A stretch of 64,000 nt of DNA, from the NCBI GenBank assembly GCA_020091685.1, contig CM034601.1, forward strand, positions 38,896,034 through 38,960,033. The letters run 5' to 3'. The DNA is from Lutjanus erythropterus (lineage: Eukaryota; Chordata; Actinopteri; Lutjaniformes; Lutjanidae). The stretch's first letter is position 1, and each line of letters starts with the position of its first letter. Positions 37,901 through 49,839 of this stretch are shown here, piece after piece. The position numbers and the translations under genes are program-made. Under the pieces are notes generated by a model. It did not search any database, was not told the origin of the DNA, and was given only the letters and a program-made list of their open reading frames with translations.

Positions 37901-38694
37901 TCACTCAGAGCTACAACCAGCTTTTGTTCTGCCAAATTATTCTCATTGATGAGTTTATTTGACTCCAGTGGCTTCAGGATCAAAGTGTTTTTCTGCAGAG
38001 TGTGTTTGAATTGCTGCTCACTGAGCACAACTTGCATTAATAATACCATGTAAAAAAAAAAAAAGGGAAAACATTCTGATATTCGCACAGTATCTCAGTG
38101 TGTGGTATTTATCACACTTTGAACACAATGGAATTTAGTCTTTAGCTTCTGGAAGCTGGGACTGCTAACTTATATTTGAAGCCGATGCTATTCATAGCAT
38201 CTTTGAATTTAACCATTTACTTGCCCTGAAATTCCACAACATGACATTGACACAGACATAAATCAGCAAATCGATGTGCAGGTCAGTTATAACCTTACGT
38301 TTTCTGCCTGCTAAGACTATTTGAGAACAGGAGCCAACTATACACTTTTTGTAGGATTAAAAATGTAATCAAAATGTAAACATTTGAGAAGATACTGCTG
38401 CCAGTACCAACTTGTAAACTGTCTGTATTCCCTTAAAGGAGAGTGTGTTATATTATAAATGTTCAGATGTTATAGTTTCTGCAAAAGACAGGAGCAACTA
38501 CTTATTTCTTAGAGACTGTATTTTATTTTTAAACACTTATTAACACAAACACTAACTGTTAGTGACCCTTTCAGGCCAATTCAAGCACAACATTCTTGCA
38601 AATGTACTGATGATTTATCTATTTAACATATAATCTATAGGCTGAGTGGCCCCATAACAGTCATTCAACTTTTAAAATATCACATAGGTAAAGC

Positions 38695-39301
38695 GACAGT
38701 TTATCCCAAAATCAAATTGACATATTTCCCCTGTTATTAATAGTGTTATTTATCCATCTAGATAGTTTTGGTGTGAGTTGCAGAGTTTTGGAGATACTGG
38801 CTGAAAATACGGCTGCCTTCTCTCTAATATAGTAGGACTAAATGGCAGTCGGCTTGTGATGCTCAAAGCACCAAAAATAAAAAACAAATAAATAATACAT
38901 TTAACAGCAAGCAGCCCAGTTACTCAAGATAATCCACAGACTTTGTCTGTCACATGTAGGAAACAGTTTCATGTAGGAAATACTTTCTTTAATAGCAGAT
39001 AGAAAGTAGTTCTGGTAGATTCTACTGTAGAGAGAAAATAGTTCCTACATGGAGCTACTCACAACAAGGTTAGTGGTAGTAACCAGGTCATGATTTCTGG
39101 AAAGAGTTGTGTATGTATTTTTATGGTGCTTTGAGTACCACAAGGCAAGTTTCATTTGGTCTACATTATGATGGAGACAAGGCAGACATCTTGATGGCTG
39201 ATATTTCCAGAACTCAGCAACTCATACCAAAACTATCTAGATGGGTAAATAAGACTACATGTAAGAAGAAAAAAAATGTAGTTTTGATTTTGTCCCTTTC
39301 T
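38695..39301. mobile_element. DNA element with long imperfect inverted repeats
   Basis: The left arm contains CCATCTAGATAGTTTTGGTG (about 38755-38774) then GAGTTGCAGAGTTTTGGAGA. The right arm contains the complement, CTCAGCAACTCATACCAAAA then CTATCTAGATGGGTAAATAA (about 39215-39252). The outer parts also pair weakly (CCCAAAATCAAATTG against TTTTGATTTTGTCCC). It is a palindromic, non-coding mobile element that could fold into a long hairpin in RNA. Confidence 0.6.
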
Positions 39302-39705
39302 GGGTAATGGATGTGTCTTCTGTTTGGTGGTAGGATTGAAACACTAGGTATTCCTTCCTTCACTGGTTCAAGTGAACGTGATGCTGTAAAGGATAGTTTT
39401 GTCCTTTTTTGCAGGATATATGTTGATATTTATCTTGAAGAGTCTCTGCTGCTCAAGGGATAAGAATGAACTGAATATTCATTCAGATTTCAATGAAAAA
39501 ATCTACCCAAAATTCCTATTAAAACCATCTGAACACCTCGCTAGGAGAGCGTCTACATGACTGCCATGACATGACTTGAATTTAGGCACTGTGAGGTGGA
39601 TACTGGAATACGACATGGCCCCATAATTAATGTATAAATGGGATTCTTCATTTTTGTATTCCCTCAACACTTTTCAGATCTTTCAGCTCATTAATGTATT
39701 TTAAA

Positions 39706-40842
39706 TAGGGCTGTCAGTTTAACGCGTTAATTAGATTAATTAATTACGCTGCAAATTAACGCGCTATAAAAATTAACGCAATTAATCATGGGTGGCAAGT
39801 CAATGCGCAAGCATTTTAAATTTGGCCCATTGAGTTTGGCACGCGTGTGATCCGCGGACCACATGTGAGCATCATAGTTTTACTGTCACTGTTACTTTTG
39901 TATAAGTTATAATACCAGAAATCTCAATGCAGAGTTGCAGTGAAAAGAGGACAGATGCTGCTGTGTGCAGCGCATCTCTGTGAAGAGCGACTGATTTAAA
40001 AGCCGTCAAATCGCCTTGAGTGAAATCCAGACCGTACCTTTTTTCACTGATGTAACTCTGCTATCACAAAGAAACAGATCATAAAACTGTGATGTTGATT
40101 GAAACTTTGGTGATATCAGCTGTCTTAACTTCTACACAGCTCCTCTCTGCTCACCGCTTCAGCTCTGTCTCACCCCGTCTGTCACACAGTGTGTCTGCTG
40201 ATTGATCGTGACTTCTAACCAATCAGATGTGCTGCTGTAGGCGGGACATTGAGTCAGACTACAGAGCGTAGTTGTATATTATACTGTACAGTGTATAATG
40301 ATCTAATATATGTATAGTATGTACATAGTACAGCACTGTATACGTTTGAAGTTTTTAATATATTACCATTATCATTACTATTATCATTATTATTACATTA
40401 CATAACTATGGTGATAATTACAGACAGACAAAGATCAAAGACAAGTGCATTTTAAAATAATTTAACTCTAATCCCACCACTTTTTTCTTTTTTGCTGATC
40501 CAAGAAATGATCCGATCCGTGACTCAAACCCGTGATACGATCCGAACCGTGAGTTTTTTGATCCGTTGCACCCCTAAGAGCGAGGCAAGCTTACTTGGAC
40601 CTTTGAACGGCAAGTTTATTTATAAAAAGAACAAAGACGGGACTATTAACAAGAACGCAGTGATTTGTACCTTGTGTATTCAATTGATTAGTCATGCACT
40701 ACAATTTTGTAATGTCCTAGAATTCAAATTCTTTATTTGGGGACCATTAGCAGATATGAGATTAAAATGCGATTAATTAGATTAATTAATTACAAATCCT
40801 GTAATTAATTAGATTAATTTTTTTAATCGCCTGACAGCACTA
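39706..40842. mobile_element. hAT element with perfect 8-bp target duplication and an embedded second hAT
   Basis: Outer ends TAGGGCTGTCAGTTTAACGC and (reverse complement of the right end) TAGTGCTGTCAGGCG are inverted and are followed internally by TTAATTAGATTAATTAATTA-type blocks. Identical ATTTTAAA copies flank it at 39698-39705 and 40843-40850. Embedded from about 39838 to 40576 is a different family whose end GATCCGTTGCACCCCTA (40560-40576) is the reverse complement of the start of the element at 57846. Between 40577 and about 40700 the frame reads SLLGPLNGKFIYKKNKDG then TINKNAVICTLC. The CxxC and spacing resemble part of a BED zinc finger, possibly a remnant of the outer element's transposase. 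Confidence 0.75.
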
Positions 40843-42465
40843 ATTTTAAACTTTGCAATAACACTAAAAATATATATCTTTGCTAAGTGTTGAGTAGAAA
40901 CACAAGGTGCCAAAAACCTTCAAGTCTTGATTTTGTGTCTAAATGTACTGTAGTTTTGTTGGTGTACATGGGACTTGTATCAAACTGCATTAGCATTTTT
41001 GCTCAGAAATGCAAGGCATGTTATTTGACTTTGTTTGAGTATTGACATTTGACTCAGTTTATCTTTGTCCATATGAGAATAGAGTATTACACACTGCACC
41101 ATGACCAAGTGCATGCACAGCTTGTTAGGTCAGACAGAGTTTTGTTAGGTTAGTATGTTGGCACATAAACCTTTGAAACGATTTATAATAGCCTAAGCTT
41201 TGGTCTAATGCTCTCTATGACAGTCCCTTTATTCCTCATAACATTGTAGAAATGAGGCATTACATAATATTCCCCCTCTGTGCTCATTCGTCAAAACCAT
41301 GTCAGAATTATATCACACGTTGCCTCAACACTGATTATATTTGCTTTGAACTCATCATTGTGAGCTCTCAGATTCCCTTCACAGAGAGGATTGCTCTTTT
41401 AAAGGGATTTGACCTGTAGACTGACGACAATGTATGTCATACTGATTATAATATGTCGTCACTGTGTAGATGTTTTAAATATGTCATTTTCTTCAAGGAG
41501 AGGTAAACACATTGACTCTTTTTGCAAAGTTTAGACACTCCTTACAGTAACTTCATTGTGATAAAATAGTCAGGTTTATTTAGTGTGAAGGAGTGTAGGA
41601 ATTGCTGCAAAAGTAGTGGAATAATAATTTTAAACCGTGTTTCTCCAGATTTGCATAGGAATCTAGTAGTGCCAACCCCTTGTGTGCCACTCCCACCTCG
41701 GCACATGGCTGCCAGATTGTAGCAGTAGTCCACAAACTTAAGCCAGCCCACTCAATGGGTACGAAGTGCTACAAGCTAATTAAGAGTCACAAGAAGACAG
41801 ACTAATTTAAGCATGACTGACCAAATACAACGGTGGGCATTTTGCCAGGACACTGGGCTCACCAGTGATGGACGTGATGGCATGTTTAATGACCACCAAC
41901 AGGAATCGGGAACAGAGACATCAGCAAAGCCCTCATTCCTGTGCACTGTTTTTGTACAGGGGCCAACAGAATTAGTGCCTCCTGCTGGCCTTTCGTCACC
42001 ACTGCTAACACCATCTGGTCCCCTTTCCAAAAGATAAACCAGGGACAGCCTCGCTTAACTTCACAGACATGCCACTGATTTGGTGCTGGACAGTCACAGT
42101 GTGTTGTCCACTCCATATTGAGGTCCTCTGTATCCGCACTGACGCTTGAACAGGTGTCTTAGAAACAAACCTTCACCCTCCTTGATGCAAGCTGCTTTAC
42201 GTGTGAAAGGTGTACAAGCTTACAGTGTTAAGTACCTGCACGTTTAGCAGACATTTAACAGAAAGTTAAGAGTGTGCTGCCAGAAAACTTTCACTTGATT
42301 TTCATGCTGCAAGTAGCAGGACTACAGATGATAGAATTAAAAGATGCTGGGAATGGGAGTCCTGCTATACACATATGTGTGTGTACACATGCATATATAT
42401 ATGTGCACACACACACATACATACAGAACAGTGACAGTTTTGTGGACTCTAAAATTTGGCTGCAC

Positions 42466-42799
42466 AAGGGCTGCAATATGACCAAGTACAATATCCAAAT
42501 TGCAGAACCAGAACCAAATCACAGTTTTTTGAAAATGGAAAAATGTGTTAGAAAACAGCATCATAATGGGGTACTGTAGTGCTGCAGAGATGACCTGACC
42601 TAAAAATCATGCTGTTGGGTTCAGACCCCAATAAATATTACATCATCACAATCACCAACACTTTTTTTTCAATTAATATGAAAATTATGATGCAAAACAG
42701 ATCATTTCTGCTAATCATATCACATATCGCAATTGCAATTTCAGTCAAAATAATTGCAATATGACTTTTTTTTTTTTTTAACCAAATCATGCAGCCTTA
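42466..42799. mobile_element. hAT-like MITE, family C copy 1
   Basis: Starts AAGGGCTGCAATATGACC and ends AAATCATGCAGCCTTA. Internal ATATCGCAATTGCAATTTCAG then AATTGCAATATGAC resembles the copy at 46606-46981. A poly-T run of about 13 sits at 42767-42779. Confidence 0.5.
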
Positions 42800-44606
42800 C
42801 TAAAAATAATGATGCATGTATACATCAGCCTAGTGAGACTCGCTCCTAACCTCTTCAGAACATCTCTACTTCAGCATGATAGATGGATTGAGGGTGAATT
42901 GGTTGATAGTTTTAAGCTTTTCCACTGTAATTGCATGGATGAATGTTTGTATCACATGCATCTACTGTGTGAAGGTGCACCACAAATGTCATGAGAAATA
43001 AGTCTGTGGTCCCAAAGTACCCCTCAGTATCCAAGTGTATTTCTCTGTTGTCTTAAATGACAATATCATCAGATTAAGAACTATATTTAACAGAATTTGT
43101 TCATTTTTGTCAAATATTTAGGATGTATTGCAGGTAACTGCTTCTTAATCATAGTGATACAAAAAATTATTCAGTTCACTTAAATGCTTTGACATAATCT
43201 ACCAATATGCCAATATTTATTTGCTATTACTTCATTATAGGAATAATATACAATGGGATGTATAAAAGCATGGATCAGAAAAAAATAAGAGAATTATTTA
43301 TTACTGTAATATATCTTTTTGCAAATATTTTAGTTCATCTATAACAATACAGATATTGTCAGTACTATGCGTGAAGTCCAGAGTGCTATCCCTTTTATTG
43401 ACTAACGATGTAAGAGAGAGGAGAGTGTGAAGGAGAGATCCCCTTTGCAGCACGTGGCCGAGCGCCTTTGATCCTGTTATTGGGTCATGGCCTTGGCTGC
43501 ACTAGCACAGTTCTACTCTGAGCATAAGTAGGTTTGCTCTAAAATTAGATACTGATTCCCGACTCTTAACCCCTAACCAATGTCAATCTGCCTCCCCCCT
43601 CCTGGACCCAACTTAGACAACACATACCACTTATAAAAATCAATGTAAAATACTAATTAGTTGAGAAAAAGTAGCCCACTGTGAAACATCCAAGTCATGA
43701 CACCCCGCCTAATTAGAAACGAAAGACTTCTTGCTAATGTGTGTAGTCATGTTGCAGACTGGAGGGATTCCCCGGGATTATTCATTGATTATAGTTGGAC
43801 CACTGTGAAGGAGGCTTGCTGCTAATCTGTCACACACAGTGGGGGGTGTAATGTTAAGTGCTACTGTACAGTATAACAATTATATATTTCATCTCCTTTC
43901 AGTAGTTGGTCATGTTTTTAAGATAAACACAAGAGAATACTTTGACCATGACTTTTCAAGATTACTGTTGTAATAAGGATGAACAATTTTTGCCAATATC
44001 CAATATGCCAATATTTTCCACCTCATTTTGGTTGATTGCTGATGCAGATTCCAATTTATGCACATATTTTTATCACCTAATTGCAGAAAAGATCAAGTCT
44101 CCCTGTAGTGGAATTAACATATTATTTTGCCTTCTCTTATCATGATGGCCCCCTGGCAGATGCAGACATAAACTGCAACACTTTTCAAAATGGACACATT
44201 CACAATGAGCAAAATAAGAAAACTGCTGCTGACTGCTTCTTTCACTTGGGCTTGTTTTTCTTTTTTCTTTGCAAATAAATCATATTGAGAGGGCAATTAA
44301 ATTTTTAGTGTTGATGGAATGTGATTTGGTTCGCATAACAGAGGCAGAACAGTCATTGAAAATAGCAATGCTATTTTGCTATAGCTTTGCTATAGCTTTG
44401 CTATGAATTCCAGACACTTCAAAAAACCTTCACACCACAGACATACTTGCATCACCTGTGCACAAATGAAGCACCATTTTATTGGCCTGTCATCTCACCA
44501 GAAATGTTCATCCTGGGACAGTGCTGATGATGTGCCAGTATCATCCTGCATCCCTGTTCTGTAAATGTAAACTGACTGACTGAATGCTTGTCCCTGTCCC
44601 TGTCAG

Positions 44607-44771
44607 GTTGCAGGAGAGACCCCGTGTGTGGTATTAGATGAAGCTCCATCCAGGTGTGAGGAGACTCCCGGAGAGGAGGAGTCGGGGCTGCGAGTGACGC
44701 CCCAACCGGGCCTTAGCCCGACCCCCTCCCAGCAGGAGGAACACACACAGGAGCAGCGCCTACAGTTTCTG
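44607..44771 (+). CDS. tspoap1: tspoap1 exon: acidic/proline-rich linker (55 codons)
   Basis: Acceptor CCCTGTCCCTGTCAG ends at 44606 and donor TTTCTG then GTGAGG starts at 44772; phase 0. It encodes VAGETPCVVLDEAPSRCEET, then an acidic and Pro/Ser/Gln-rich stretch ending EQRLQFL. The human counterpart has a similar PVILGEPEKEQRVQQLE transition into the next coiled-coil exon, so the C-terminal EQRLQFL re-enters the helix. A second AG six bases downstream (44612) would remove Val-Ala in frame; it is a possible tandem acceptor. Confidence 0.88.
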
Positions 44772-45392
44772 GTGAGGTCATCTAGTAGCATAGTCAGCTG
44801 ATATTTCATCATGACACTGTCACGCAGCCCATCATTCAAACCACATTAATGGGGCATTTTTCCAGCATGCCACATTTGTGTTTGAATTTCTCTCTTACTC
44901 TTATACTCTCTACATATTATGATATTGTATCAATATTATTCAACACTATGAAATAGAATGTACCAATTCTGGTTGTTGTTTGTTTTTACTGAAATTAGGG
45001 AGTCAGTAATACAGAGAGTATTACCAGCTCAACTTTCAGATCAGTGCTTTCCTTCAGTCATTAATGAGACTCCTACACACTTCTTAGCAATACCTGCATA
45101 TTGTGTAGGTCTCTAGCTTTGCTATCCACTTTGCATCTTCATGTGAAACTGAAGCTTGTTTTCAGTGGTGTGACTTCAGCCCACTGCCACTGAAGGAAAA
45201 ACTCTGGTCAGATTTGTTATGTAATGCAGGGATTATTTTGATCGTGTCCCTTAGAAACAGTAGCACATTGCCCTTGCTGACACAAGTGGGCCTCCTGCCT
45301 TAAACAGACCATATATTCCCTGTCAGCTCTGTCCTGTTCTTTGTCAGGATGGAAAATGGAGATACTGTCTTGTTTGCTGTTAGAGCTAAAAC

Positions 45393-45415
45393 ATAGATAG
45401 AGATAGATAGATAGA
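45393..45415. repeat. Short (GATA)n tract
   Basis: ATAGATAG tetranucleotide repeats with one interruption. Confidence 0.85.
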
Positions 45416-46225
45416 GAACTGATTATGTAGTAGTAATAGCAATAGGCTGCATGTCTATTCACCTGTCATTGAGCCATGCATACACAATCACATGATTTGT
45501 GTTTATTAAGATCATATTTGCACTACACTCAGTGCTCTCACTGGTGTGTCAGTAGAAAGCTGGTAGTGCAGTTTTCTGATAGACAGAAGTTGTCATAATT
45601 AACGGGACGCGTGAAGTGATGTGCTGCTTTTAAATTCTCTTCTCCAAAATGTGTTTTGCTATGCTCAAATGCAAATTTCTGCACACACAGCTTTCTCATT
45701 TAAGATCCTACTTAAAGATGCAGCAGTCTGAAAGGGATGAGCAACTGTATAATTTAAGTTACCGAGTGTAATGCTCTGAAGCATTACATCTGAAAGAGAA
45801 CAACGTCTGATTGCACAAGGGAGGAACAAGGGACATGGTGAATATCTTAACCTTAACTTGAAGGTCTTCATCTTTAGTTTTTGTTTCATCGATCTTAACC
45901 TTCCACCACAGAACAACTAGCTATTTATTCATAGAACATGACTGAGTCAGGATCTTAGACAGCGGGATATCTTGGATGACTTAAATGAGTTACAGATGTA
46001 GGACAAAGCACATCAGCTGAGTAAACACTGCGCTGCCCCAGAAACAATGTTAGAACGCAGGTGATATTTTTAGCCATGCTAGTCGGTCACTTCACCACTT
46101 TGGTCCAGACTGAAATATCTCAACAGCTACAGCTTGACAGCTCAGTGTTGGATTGACATGAAGTCTGGTACAGCCTCCACGGTGCCCAGCAGATAAATTG
46201 TAACAACTTAAGTGATCCCCTCACT

Positions 46226-46586
46226 TACAGGCTGTGCAATATATTGATATTATATTGGTATTGTAATATGTGACTAGACATCGTCATAGACTTTGGATGT
46301 CATTAAATCATGATATGGCATAAGATGTTGTCTTTTCCTGGTTTTGAAGGTTGTGTTTAGTGATATAATTTTCTGAACTTTCCAGACTGTTCTAGCTGTT
46401 CTATTTTTTGCCTTTTCCCAGTTAATCAATATATCCACATTGCTGATGACTATTTATCAAAAATCTTGTGTTAATATTTTGTGAAAGCAACATTAGTCAT
46501 CCCTGCAATATTGTCACAATATGATATTGACGTATTTGGTCAGAAAAATGATGATATTTGATGTTGTCTATATCACCTAGTACTAT
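46226..46586. repeat. Old dispersed repeat, probably hAT-like
   Basis: Starts CAGGCTGTGCAATATATTGA and ends ATATCACCTAGTAC. The first 20 bases resemble the start of the element at 46606, and internal GACTAGACATCGTCATAGAC then GACTTTGGATGTCATT blocks look like a common teleost repeat. Ends and duplication are not clear. Confidence 0.4.
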
Positions 46587-46605
46587 TTGAGAAATTACAT
46601 TACAG

Positions 46606-46981
46606 TAGAGCTGCACAATATATTGTTTGAGCATCGTCATCACAATGTACGTGTGTGCAATAGTCACATTGCAGGTCCTGCGATGTAGGAGAACTAAACG
46701 TGTTCTCATCTAATTTCAAGGGTACCTGACACTGCGCGCAGCGATCCACCAATCACAATCGTTCTTAATCAGTTTACCAAAGCAGACCACGCCCCTGCAT
46801 ATGGAGTGAGTCACAAGATCAGTGCAGGTTAATTGTCCACAAGATGGCAGCAGTGCAGCATAACATAAAGTGCTATTCAAGTCATCTGGTGAAAATTCCT
46901 GTATTTTTTCATATCGCAATATATATCACAGGGTTAAAAAAAATCGCAATGTCAGTTTTTTTCCAATATCGTGCAGCCCTA
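46606..46981. mobile_element. hAT-like MITE, family C copy 2, with perfect target duplication
   Basis: A 376-bp element. TAGAGCTGCACAATATATTG opens it and CCAATATCGTGCAGCCCTA closes it, giving a terminal inverted repeat of about 16-18 bp. CATTACAG is present on both sides (46598-46605 and 46982-46989). It is non-coding. The intact duplication suggests a fairly recent insertion. Confidence 0.85.
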
Positions 46982-47426
46982 CATTACAGTCAACACCATC
47001 ATCAGGTCATTAATATCTGCTAAACATCAACATGTTAGCATTGTCAGTATGACCATGTTCACATGCTGATGTTAGCCTTTAGCTCATAGCACTGTTGTGC
47101 TCATAGTCCTGATGAAACAGTATTTTAAGAGTATCTAGCATCTGTATGATGATGTATTTCCAAGTAAAACAGAATAGGCGGGTGGAACATGACAGCGGGA
47201 ATTTGATTTTAAATGTTGAAAAGTGGGTGTGTCATATCCCAATGTACCATGCTGTTGCTACGTGACTCTTCGCTCTGTGCCACTAAAAATTGCAGTTTGA
47301 TTAATGGGTGGATATCATGATATTATTGGATGAAATTGGTTGGTTCAAGCCCACATAAGCACGTCATATTTTGGTTTATAGGAAGAAAACAGGATTCAAT
47401 TTGATCTGAGAATACAAAGAAATTGA

Positions 47427-47447
47427 TTTTATTTTATTTTATTTTAT
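47427..47447. repeat. (ATTTT)n microsatellite
   Basis: Four tandem TTTTA units. Confidence 0.85.
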
Positions 47448-48275
47448 GTTTGGGGTCTATATATTGTGAAATGGGTGCACAGTATCACCGGGGATGTGAT
47501 CTAAAAAAGGCATTTTTCATTTCATCTTGACTTTAAGTACAGCCTCAGAACCTCTAGCATAGCTAAATATACAAAATATCACCTTCATGCTCATGCCAGC
47601 TGTTTACTCTAGGTGCTTGAAAGAGCCATAAAATACCCTCCCCACCAACCCTAGAATACAAAAACACAGATGTAGGAAAATGTAAAGAAGAAACAAAATG
47701 ACTATACAACAGAACATCCTTGCTTGATACACATTATTCAGGCCTTTACTGCTGTGGCTGATACACAATCAAGCAAATCAGACCACAGATTGCAGTTTAA
47801 TTATCATTATTGTCTTGCTGTGTCATTGCTGGTGAGAGTACAGTATCTCTTCCAATCAGCTGCTGGTGGTCTGCAATTAGCCTGTCAGTTCTGTAGCCTC
47901 ACCCCCACACACAGTTGCAGTGGTAATACTTGAGGTCCTGTGGCCATGCTGAAATAAGCTGATTTCTCCTATGCTGGTCCAGCATGTAAGCTGCATTTAG
48001 AATAATTAAAGGATGCTAAGCTTTGTAATTCCTCATTGCTACCGTGTCAGAGGTCAATATGGAAACTAAAGCCACTGTATTCTGCAACACAAAATATGAA
48101 TACAGATCATTTGTCATTATATTACAGATTGTTTTTCATTGTTTCAGTATATCCTGCTCTTTATTTGAGAGTTTGTTTTGTTTAAAATCATGCAAAGAAC
48201 AATGAAAACCATGAAACCGTGAAAAGAAGGATTTAGTGTAACTATCTTTGCTTATTGTTATCATTGTCGGTTCAG

Positions 48276-48359
48276 GAAAGTGAGCTGAGCAAGAAGAGAA
48301 AAGAATGTGAAAACCTTGAGCATGAAGTAAAGAAGCGACAGAAGAGATGTCTGGATTTG
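48276..48359 (+). CDS. tspoap1: tspoap1 exon: coiled coil, 28 codons (four heptads)
   Basis: Acceptor TCGGTTCAG ends at 48275 and donor GATTTG then GTAAGC starts at 48360; phase 0. It encodes ESELSKKRKECENLEHEV then KKRQKRCLDL, matching the mammalian ESELSKKRKKCESLEQEARK segment as I recall it. The length is exactly four heptads. The exon is basic and follows the acidic linker. Confidence 0.95.
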
Positions 48360-48488
48360 GTAAGCAATCTTCTTGTTCCAGCATTTCCATCTCACGGTTG
48401 TTCGCCAGTCTGATCTAAGCATTATGTTACAATGGAAATATAGATTTCCTCAGCTTTGTTTGAATGTTGTCTTCTGGTTTGGTAACAG

Positions 48489-48578
48489 GAGAGCCAGCTT
48501 GAGGATGAGCAAGGAAAAAATGAGCAACTAAAGGAGGAGGCAGATCTCCTCAGGAGGAAGGTACAGCTGCTCGACCAG
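48489..48578 (+). CDS. tspoap1: tspoap1 exon: coiled coil (30 codons)
   Basis: Acceptor TTTGGTAACAG ends at 48488 and donor GACCAG then GTCAGT starts at 48579; phase 0. It encodes ESQLEDEQGKNEQLKEEADL then LRRKVQLLDQ, a continuous heptad pattern. Only 129 bp separate it from the previous exon, so the two may be recognised as a pair. Confidence 0.92.
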
Positions 48579-49633
48579 GTCAGTGTCACCCTGCCTCTGT
48601 TGAACTCCTTCATTTATTTCTACAAAGTGAGTTGTAATTCTATAGTTATGGCAATGAGAGCTGTCAGTAGTGCTGATATTCTACTCATCAACTTAAAGGG
48701 ATAGTTTGGGGGTGTACCAACCACCCCTCATATTGCTTCAAATAATCAAGTTTGGAGAAGCAGCAGGAATCCAATTGTAGGAAGCTAAGCAATGTACTAC
48801 TGTGGACAGGGTCAGCAGTCACCTAAAAAACATTAGTTTTAAGTGTATTTTCAGTGTTTTACTGTGCCATCAGACAGCCCTTTTTGAAAGGAATCTGCTG
48901 TTACATAAGCCAAATATCACTCTCCCCCGACCAACCAAACTCAGTTGGCAAAATCAGTAATTTTACTTCGCAAAGCATGCAGGTTGTTGGTCTACCATGG
49001 CCTTGACTGTTAACTTGTTTGTATTATTGTGTTTACAAAGGTTAGTTCAGATTCACCAAAGTCACACAATTACACAAACAAACTAACAGATAGAAGAAGC
49101 AGTAGACCAGCGACTCGTGTGTTCTGTGAGGTGAAATGACTGATTTTGCAAAAGGAGTCTGGTTGAATGAGAGACAGAGAGTGATATTTGGTTAATCTAA
49201 TGACTGAATCTGTTGGAAAAGGCTGTGTGACATCTGCAAAGTCAAGCAGTGAAAATATAGTGAACACTTAAAATGATATTCTTTTTAAGTGGTTAAAATA
49301 CGTTTTGTTGCTGACCCTGTCCACAGCAATACATTATTAAGCTTCTGTTCTGGTGCTCCTCTGTGCTTCTCTAAACTGGGGCACGTCAGCTGCAATCTAC
49401 TGTAGGTAATACACTGACTATTAAGTTCCTCATACAATCCCACTTCAAATATCTATCCCTTTAATGCTGAGATCTGGCGATGCAGTGACATCACTGGAGA
49501 GGAGCCCAGTAGGCCAAGCAAGGAAGTCTTCCATTTCATAAAGTTGGAGTAAATCTCAAAAATAACTAATAGGACTGCTAACCAAAAATATGAAAACTAT
49601 AATATAATATATAATTAACCTGCTGTTTCTCAG
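48579..49633 (+). other. tspoap1: Intron 9 (1.06 kb), mostly one transposon
   Basis: About 70% of this intron is the TTAA-flanked element at 48697-49460. The remainder is short flanking sequence. Confidence 0.8.
48697..49460. mobile_element. piggyBac-type non-autonomous element (TTAA target)
   Basis: Ends AGGGATAG (48697) and CTATCCCT (to 49460) are exact inverted repeats bounded by TTAA on both sides (48693-48696 and 49461-49464), the target site of piggyBac-family elements. There is no transposase. Part of its interior (about 49010-49190) recurs at about 59875-60070 in the same orientation, including ACACAAACAAACTAACAGAT. Confidence 0.75.
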
Positions 49634-49756
49634 ACACGGGCTGAGAATGAGGAGCTGAGGGAAGATCTCTCTGAAGTGACCGCTCAACACAATTCAGTTC
49701 TCGAGGAGAACCAGAGACTCCGTGCCAAACTGGAGAACCTAGAGCAGGTCCTAAAG
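49634..49756 (+). CDS. tspoap1: tspoap1 exon: coiled coil (41 codons)
   Basis: Acceptor CCTGCTGTTTCTCAG ends at 49633 and donor CTAAAG then GTACTG starts at 49757; phase 0. It encodes TRAENEELREDLSEVTAQHN, then SVLEENQRLRAKLENLEQVL and K. The last part, LENLEQVLK, joins HMREVAERR of the next exon, matching the mammalian LESLEQVLKHMREV sequence across the junction. Confidence 0.96.
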
Positions 49757-49839
49757 GTACTGCTGGGTGCAGATACTCTGTGTGTTTTATTTTCATTTTC
49801 ACTCCTGACCGTGAAAAAAATCCCTTCTTTTTCTGTTCT

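Larger units (their letters stand above)
34084..44606 (+). other. tspoap1: Intron 6 (10.5 kb)
   Basis: Contains a probable repeat at 34330-34560, a hAT-like element at 34666-34910, a GC-richer patch at 35800-36000, an inverted-repeat element at 38695-39301, a nested or chimeric hAT at 39706-40842 and a hAT-like MITE at 42466-42799. The stretch 41776-42116 is open on both strands but has no coding homology I recognise; it looks like an old dispersed repeat. No coding exon was recognised. Confidence 0.6.
44772..48275 (+). other. tspoap1: Intron 7 (3.5 kb)
   Basis: Contains a (GATA)n-like tract at 45393-45415, a repeat-like block at about 46226-46586, a hAT MITE with perfect target duplication at 46606-46981 and an (ATTTT)n tract at 47427-47447. 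No additional exon was seen. Confidence 0.7.

Noticed and set aside
41776-42116. Overlapping frames on both strands (74-84 codons)
   Set aside because: No homology recognised and no exon signals; looks like an old dispersed repeat.
42370-42425. Alternating TG/CA and AT sequence as a possible structural or regulatory site
   Set aside because: Simple degenerate dinucleotide sequence; no further support.
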